Shown one piece after another: positions 14,495 to 18,271 of a stretch of 18,271 nucleotides of DNA. A program made the translations under genes and the position numbers. The DNA comes from Oligoflexia bacterium (GTDB lineage Bacteria > Bdellovibrionota > UBA1018), in assembly GCA_903928955.1 (NCBI GenBank), contig CAIYTD010000353.1:1-18271 (forward strand). The letters are read 5' to 3'. The notes below the pieces were generated by a model. It ran no database searches, was not told where the DNA came from, and saw only the letters and a list, made by a program, of their open reading frames with translations. Every line of letters starts with the position of its first letter. Positions within the stretch are counted from its first letter, which is position 1.

Positions 14495-16174
14495 TTATGA
14501 ACTCGCCTTCCAACTTTTAAATCCACCGTCGAGGTTTAAGACATTAAAGCCAAGTTGTGATAATATTCGATAGGCAATATATCCTCTTATTCCAACTTGA
14601 CAATAAACAATGATAGGCTGATTTGGATTGAGTTGATCCATTTGAGAGCGCAGCGAGTCAATGGGTAAATGAATCGATCCAGGGATAAAGCCAGCTTTGT
14701 GTTCTTCGGCGCTTCTAACGTCGATCAGTATAATTCCTTTTTTTTGAGCTTTCTTAAGATCTTGAACATGAATGATTTGTGTGTCTTTTCGAATTAGATT
14801 GGAAGCAACAAACCCTGCCATATTGATGGGATCTTTTGCAGAGCCGTAAGGCGGCGCATAGGCAAGTTCCAGATGTTCTAAATCAAAAACAGTCATTTGA
14901 TTCTGGAGAGCAACAGATAAAATATCGATGCGCTTATCAACGCCCGCCTTTCCTACAATTTGGCTTCCGAGAATTCTGCCCGGAATTGGATCATTACTTG
15001 GATCGAAAAGGAGTTTCAAGGTCATAGGTGTGGCGCCAGGATAGTATCCTGCATGATCGTTTGGGTGGATGGTGATCCATTCATGTGGCTTGCCTAATTT
15101 TTGGAGAGTTTTTACTGAAAAACCTGTGATTGCGACGGTAAGATCAAAGATTTGACAAATGGAAGTTCCCCATGTTCCTCGATAGGGTTGGGATTTTCCA
15201 AAAATATGATCCGCTGCAATTCTTCCTTGACGGTTAGCTGGACCAGCAAGTGGTATGTAGGCTGTTTGACCTAATTGGGGTTGGATGACTTCGATTACAT
15301 CTCCTACGGCATAAATATTCGGATCAGAGGTTTTCATAAATTCATCCACTTGAATTCCTCTAGATTTTCCGAGTGTCAGTCCTGCATCTTGAGCAATACT
15401 CGATCTAGGCCGAACTCCTATTGCCAGAATCACTAGATCAGCAACTAACTCAACAGTCTTGTTTTGGCTATGGATTGAAATTCCTAATTTGTTTTCATTT
15501 ATTTCTTGAATACTTTTTAGTTCGGTTTCGAGCAGGAGCGTTACTCCGTGTTTCGTTATTTCAGAGTGAATCAGATCGGCGGTATCTCGGTCTACTGGGG
15601 GAAATACTTGGTCTCCCCTTTCAACGAGTGTGACTTTTAGTCCTAGTTTTACTAAATTCTCGGCAGTTTCAATTCCAATGAATCCGCCTCCAATAATTAT
15701 TACTGACTTGCAATGGTGTTGATGAATCCAGTTTTTGATAGCATCCATATCCGGAATTGTTTGAAGAGTAAAAACACCTATTGAGTCGATTCCAGGTAAT
15801 GGGGGCCGAATTGCCTCTGCGCCCATAGATAAGATGAGCTTGTCATAGAAATGGACTTCTATCTCTTGAGTCACCTCATTGCGGGCGACGACTTGTTTCT
15901 TAACACGATCAATGGAGATGGCTTGAGTATTTGTTCTAACATCTAGATTCAATCTCGCATGAAGTGATTCTGGAGTTTGAAGAATTAAGTCCTCACGATC
16001 TTCAATGATACCTCCCAGGGCATAAGGAAGTCCGCAGTTCGCAAAACTCACGTAGGGACCTTTTTCCAAAAGTGTAATAGATGTTTTTTCTGAAAGCCTT
16101 CTCGCTCTTGCTGCTGCAGAAGCTCCTGCTGCTACACCGCCAATAATTAAAATTTTATCAACTTGTTTTGACAT
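14495..16174 (-). CDS. CoA-disulfide/persulfide reductase with C-terminal rhodanese domain
   Basis: A 559-residue FAD- and NAD(P)H-dependent reductase of the CoADR-RHD family, which reduces CoA disulfide, CoA persulfide or polysulfide in the cytosol. The FAD-binding IIGGVAAGASAAARARR is at 10-26. The single redox Cys47 is in SFANCGLPYALGG, the mark of this subfamily as opposed to CxxxxC disulfide reductases. The second dinucleotide fold is VIIIGGGFIGIETAENL, and IYAVGDVIEV binds flavin. The dimerisation domain contains NDHAGYYPGA and ELAYAPPYGSAKDP, with the tyrosines typical of CoADR. The rhodanese domain (about 455-559) has Asp-Val-Arg (LIDVRSAEEH) and catalytic Cys525 in VYCQVGIRGY. The start is fixed by a strong AAAGGAGT (complement of 16181-16188) 6 nt upstream. 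It follows the barrel-protein gene on the same strand after 81 nt. Whether persulfide or CoA disulfide is the substrate is not visible. Confidence 0.93.
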   Translation of the reverse strand: MSKQVDKILIIGGVAAGASAAARARRLSEKTSITLLEKGPYVSFANCGLPYALGGIIEDREDLILQTPESLHARLNLDVRTNTQAISIDRVKKQVVARNEVTQEIEVHFYDKLILSMGAEAIRPPLPGIDSIGVFTLQTIPDMDAIKNWIHQHHCKSVIIIGGGFIGIETAENLVKLGLKVTLVERGDQVFPPVDRDTADLIHSEITKHGVTLLLETELKSIQEINENKLGISIHSQNKTVELVADLVILAIGVRPRSSIAQDAGLTLGKSRGIQVDEFMKTSDPNIYAVGDVIEVIQPQLGQTAYIPLAGPANRQGRIAADHIFGKSQPYRGTWGTSICQIFDLTVAITGFSVKTLQKLGKPHEWITIHPNDHAGYYPGATPMTLKLLFDPSNDPIPGRILGSQIVGKAGVDKRIDILSVALQNQMTVFDLEHLELAYAPPYGSAKDPINMAGFVASNLIRKDTQIIHVQDLKKAQKKGIILIDVRSAEEHKAGFIPGSIHLPIDSLRSQMDQLNPNQPIIVYCQVGIRGYIAYRILSQLGFNVLNLDGGFKSWKASS

Positions 16175-16224
16175 CTTGAGACTCCTTTAGGCATTGGTTG
16201 TACGGTCACTGTTAGCAGCCGGTT

Positions 16225-16254
16225 ATTCTATTCTAGATTAGATGAAATAAGGAA
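16225..16254 (-). promoter_or_regulatory. Weak candidate promoter for the CoA-disulfide reductase gene
   Basis: On the minus strand the 81-nt gap before the reductase gene contains TTCCTT (complement of 16249-16254), an 18-nt spacer and TAGAAT (complement of 16225-16230), a 5/6 match to the -10. TAGAAT occurs twice with one base overlapping (16225-16235). No terminator-like hairpin separates this gene from the barrel-protein gene upstream, so read-through is equally possible. Confidence 0.25.
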
Positions 16255-16255
16255 T

Positions 16256-17290
16256 TTAGAAAAGTGTTCCGTTCATCCACATTCCAATGGAGGTTGCTTC
16301 GAGGATGCTTGCCTGAGAGCCAGTTCGGCCATCTACTCTTTGAGCAGCGATGGGAAATGTAGAAATATAAGGGAAAATGGATAAATAAGATGAAATAGCA
16401 TAGGTGACTCCGATATAGATGGGAACTGCACTAAATCTCCAAGCTGGATCCTCTCCATTGCTTATGAGGGATGCACGAAATATATTCCAATCAGAGCATA
16501 CGACTTTTCTGTAATCTATATTTGTTCCTATAGTTAGCTTTGTGTTTGTGTCTAATTTGTAATTGAGAGTCGGTTGAAATGCGATGATAAATTCAGGTTT
16601 ATTTCCAGCAGAATATCCGCTATTTTTTGATTGACTGTCTAGTGCTGCTCGGTTCTCGTAAAGTAAAAATCGAGGAGCTAATACGCTGAAAAAGGACCAT
16701 CGACTTTCTCTGGGCTCATACCGGAGGCTTGCAAACATTCCGGGTGCAAAGAGAATGGTTCTTTGTTGTGCTTGAACGCCTGTGAAGGGTGCAGGAAAAA
16801 AGTAGGGGAAGTCTGTATTAATGGCTCCGATGAGAGTCCATTCTGTTCCAGAGATCAGTTTTCCTGAAATTCCAATGCGAGGTGTTTCCCAGCGTAAAAC
16901 CCTATAGTCTGGATTTTCAATACGGTTATTTAATATGAGCTTAAATCGACTTTGAAAATCAAGCGCTAAGTTATTAGAGAATTTATATCTAAATGAGATT
17001 TGATTTTGAAAAAAGATGCCATCATTTTCTGGTAGGCCGAGTTGATTGGGGTTAATATCTCGGTTATCTGGATGAAATCCGGGTCCATAGAAGTAGAAAA
17101 AATAGGTGACTCCGAGATTTTTTTTAATCGATTCAGAAAGAGTTTCAGCAGCTTCCCCTGCTTGCTCTGTAGACTGATTGCGAGAGGCAACCGCTTGATC
17201 AGTAGCAGCATGCAGAAAAGATGCAAATAAAAAATGCAAACTTATTAAAACTATCTTGATCAGGATTAACACGCAGCGTTGGTATAGCAT
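16256..17290 (-). CDS. Probable outer-membrane beta-barrel protein, function unknown
   Basis: A 344-residue protein that I cannot assign to a named family. A hydrophobic signal peptide (about 7-27) with a likely cleavage near residue 29 (SFLHAATD) indicates export. After a short Gln/Glu/Ala-rich polar segment (30-58), the rest is a series of alternating hydrophobic/polar strands with many Tyr, Phe and Trp and turn-forming Asn/Asp/Gly (for example QISFRYKFSNNLALDFQSRF and TLNYKLDTNTKLTIGTNIDY). It ends in Phe, the usual last residue recognised by the BAM machinery. These point to an outer-membrane barrel, perhaps 12-14 strands. ATG 17290 has AGAGGG only about 2 nt upstream, an unusually short spacing; GTG 17272 also leaves a full signal peptide. 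The reductase gene follows after 81 nt. Confidence 0.7.
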   Translation of the reverse strand: MLYQRCVLILIKIVLISLHFLFASFLHAATDQAVASRNQSTEQAGEAAETLSESIKKNLGVTYFFYFYGPGFHPDNRDINPNQLGLPENDGIFFQNQISFRYKFSNNLALDFQSRFKLILNNRIENPDYRVLRWETPRIGISGKLISGTEWTLIGAINTDFPYFFPAPFTGVQAQQRTILFAPGMFASLRYEPRESRWSFFSVLAPRFLLYENRAALDSQSKNSGYSAGNKPEFIIAFQPTLNYKLDTNTKLTIGTNIDYRKVVCSDWNIFRASLISNGEDPAWRFSAVPIYIGVTYAISSYLSIFPYISTFPIAAQRVDGRTGSQASILEATSIGMWMNGTLF

Positions 17291-17519
17291 AACCCTCTTG
17301 TCGAATCAAGATTCAGAGCTTTGTTTAGGTATGGGTTGGTGGTTTACTTAAAGGAAATGGGTCAGAAAGGGGTGAAAAGGTCTATTTTTTGCTGCAGAAG
17401 GAGGGGAGTTGGGCCAAAAACTGAAAAAGTGATTGGAAATCGGTGAGGTGGTCCCATGGAAACAGGATGAATTTAATTCGAAATGATTTTAACTTCGTGT
17501 TTCCTTTTTTATGCGATGC

Positions 17520-17546
17520 ATTATTTAAATATTCAGTTTAAATAAT
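17520..17546. repeat. Perfect A+T-rich inverted repeat, candidate operator
   Basis: Arms ATTATTTAAA (17520-17529) and TTTAAATAAT (17537-17546) are perfect reverse complements around the 7-nt centre TATTCAG. With only A and T in the arms a stable RNA hairpin is unlikely, and no U-run terminator context fits either neighbour. A protein-binding dyad upstream of the TatT-like gene is the more natural reading. The general A+T richness here raises the odds of a chance dyad. Confidence 0.45.
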
Positions 17547-17573
17547 AAAAAATGATTATTTTTAAAAAAAGCA

Positions 17574-17602
17574 TTGCTCTAAAAGAACTAAAAACGTACA
17601 AC
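17574..17602 (+). promoter_or_regulatory. Candidate promoter of the TatT-like gene
   Basis: TTGCTC (17574-17579) and TACAAC (17597-17602) are separated by exactly 17 nt, matching three and four consensus bases. It would give a leader of roughly 58 nt before the ATG at 17667. The inverted repeat at 17520-17546 would lie about 75 nt upstream of the start site, an activator-like position. Confidence 0.28.
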
Positions 17603-17666
17603 GCAGCGCAATCGAGGGGGCTTGACTAAATTCTTAAAAATTAAAAAAAAACGAAAAGAGGTATTT

Positions 17667-18271
17667 ATGTATTATGAGATAAAAAATTCATGGATAATTG
17701 CGGTTTCACTATTTTTAACAATTATCTGTTCAAATATTTCAAGCGCAGATGATTCTTTAGTTAAAGAAGTATTTAATCAAGCCCTTGTTTCCTTTTCTCA
17801 GCGTTCTGCAATTAACTCTATTCCGATTGAAGATGTAATTACAGAACTTCAGAAGATTGAAGAAAAAGCAGATGATGCAGATTTGAATTATGATATTTAT
17901 ATTTTAGAGTCTCGAGCATTTTATTGGAAGGGCGAACATGTTAATGGTAGTGATCAGAAAATTGCTATTCATGCAGCAGGTCAAATTTTGGCAGATCGAG
18001 CAAAAAAACTCAATGCAGGTTACGCTGAAGCATATTATTTTGCTGGAATTCATTTGGCTCGATGGGCCGAGGCTAACGGAGTTCTCACTTCATTAGGTCG
18101 AAAAGATGAACTTATTGACTACATGAACAAGGCGCTCATTCATCCTACCCGAAATGACGAAGATGGAGAATCTTTAGATGGCTATGGGCCTGATCGGGTT
18201 TTTGGACGACTTTATTTTAAAATGCCAACCTTATTTGGTGGTTCAAGAGAGAAGTCACTCAACTATTCTAA
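17667..18271 (+). CDS. TatT-like (TRAP transporter-associated) periplasmic protein, N-terminal part
   Basis: The first 201 residues of a protein cut by the right edge of the window. AGAGG (17657-17661) lies 5 nt before the ATG. A signal peptide (hydrophobic about 9-23, cleavage probably after NISSA near 27) sends it to the periplasm; the Cys in LTIIC does not fit a good lipobox. The mature part is helical with TPR-like spacing: LNAGYAEAYYFAGIHLARWAE, DELIDYMNKALIHP, and then a GYGPDRVFGRLYFKMPTLFGGS segment leading into a further helix. This layout resembles the TatT component family (a TPR-rich, ring-forming partner of some TRAP-type uptake systems), whose members have a Gly/Pro-rich loop in that place. 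The assignment rests on pattern memory. No TRAP permease gene is visible in the window. Confidence 0.6.
   Translation, partial: MYYEIKNSWIIAVSLFLTIICSNISSADDSLVKEVFNQALVSFSQRSAINSIPIEDVITELQKIEEKADDADLNYDIYILESRAFYWKGEHVNGSDQKIAIHAAGQILADRAKKLNAGYAEAYYFAGIHLARWAEANGVLTSLGRKDELIDYMNKALIHPTRNDEDGESLDGYGPDRVFGRLYFKMPTLFGGSREKSLNYS

Larger units (their letters stand above)
17291..17666. other. Divergent intergenic region between barrel-protein and TatT-like genes
   Basis: A 376-nt stretch without a convincing gene, holding the promoters of both flanking divergent genes. The left half is purine-rich on the + strand (repeated GGGG/GAGG runs, 17350-17460). The right half is very A+T-rich with A and T tracts, a perfect inverted repeat at 17520-17546, a smaller palindrome GAATTTAATTC at 17469-17479 and a candidate promoter at 17574-17602. 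A short dyad GAATC-AA-GATTC at 17303-17314 lies just before the barrel-protein start. Confidence 0.7.

Noticed and set aside
14484..14500. A bidirectional terminator between the convergent HAMP and reductase genes.
   Set aside because: The 8-nt gap has no hairpin or T-run; no terminator could be supported.
14836..15633. Open + strand frames of 60-70 codons inside the reductase gene.
   Set aside because: They are antisense shadows of a well-supported gene, with no family features or ribosome binding sites.
17357..17446. A 29-residue ORF (MGQKGVKRS...) in the divergent intergenic region.
   Set aside because: The AAGGA is only about 1 nt from the ATG, the peptide is low-complexity and basic, and it lies where promoter elements for the barrel gene are expected.
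17622..17647. TTGACT followed by TAAAAA just before the TatT-like gene as its promoter.
   Set aside because: The spacing is only 14 nt and the -10 is part of a poly-A tract; the pair at 17574-17602 has the right spacing.

Overview
The window looks like a chromosomal segment of a Gram-negative bacterium with moderately A+T-rich DNA. The evidence for Gram-negative is a signal-peptide-bearing beta-barrel-like protein ending in Phe, a probable periplasmic TatT-family protein and a nucleotide-sugar/glycan cluster of surface-polysaccharide type. A 'deltaproteobacterial' or Bdellovibrionota-like source is my guess from the gene mix; nothing here fixes the lineage. There is no rRNA, tRNA, CRISPR array, transposase or prophage gene that I can support.

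Left third (1-6815, + strand): a tightly packed glycan-assembly cluster. It holds the tail of an unidentified gene, a GT4-type glycosyltransferase, GDP-mannose 4,6-dehydratase (gmd), a sugar C-methyltransferase of the TylC3/TcaB9 type, a divergent Gmd-like SDR that has lost the dehydratase glutamate, a GT2 of the dolichol-phosphate-mannose-synthase type, and a fusion of a second such GT2 with a SAM methyltransferase. From gmd to the first GT2 the spacings are 1-8 nt. Together they suggest synthesis of a branched-chain (C-methylated) GDP-6-deoxyhexose and its placement on a lipid carrier or glycan. The set resembles, in composition only, the one proposed for virenose in Coxiella.

Middle (6856-13035, + strand): valS, thiamine pyrophosphokinase, a PlsB/PlsC-type acyltransferase and gpsA, with spacings of 6 nt, 2 nt and a 26-nt overlap. 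The last two make glycerol-3-phosphate and probably acylate it, giving a compact phospholipid-initiation pair. The whole + strand run from 112 to 13035 has no intrinsic terminator or gap over 40 nt, so it could be one long transcript.

Right part: gpsA meets hpt tail-to-tail with overlapping stop codons. hpt lies behind tatA (- strand), which has a strong sigma70-like promoter ending only 6 nt before the start codon, so the tatA message may be leaderless. Divergent from tatA is a two-TM HAMP-only protein. It converges on a CoA-disulfide/persulfide reductase with a C-terminal rhodanese domain (- strand), which lies behind an outer-membrane-barrel-like protein gene. A 376-nt divergent intergenic region with an A+T-rich perfect inverted repeat separates that gene from a TatT-like protein gene cut by the right edge.

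The most interesting points are the Gmd / C-methyltransferase / Gmd-paralogue trio with the Glu-to-His change, the GT2-methyltransferase fusion, and the apparently leaderless tatA.
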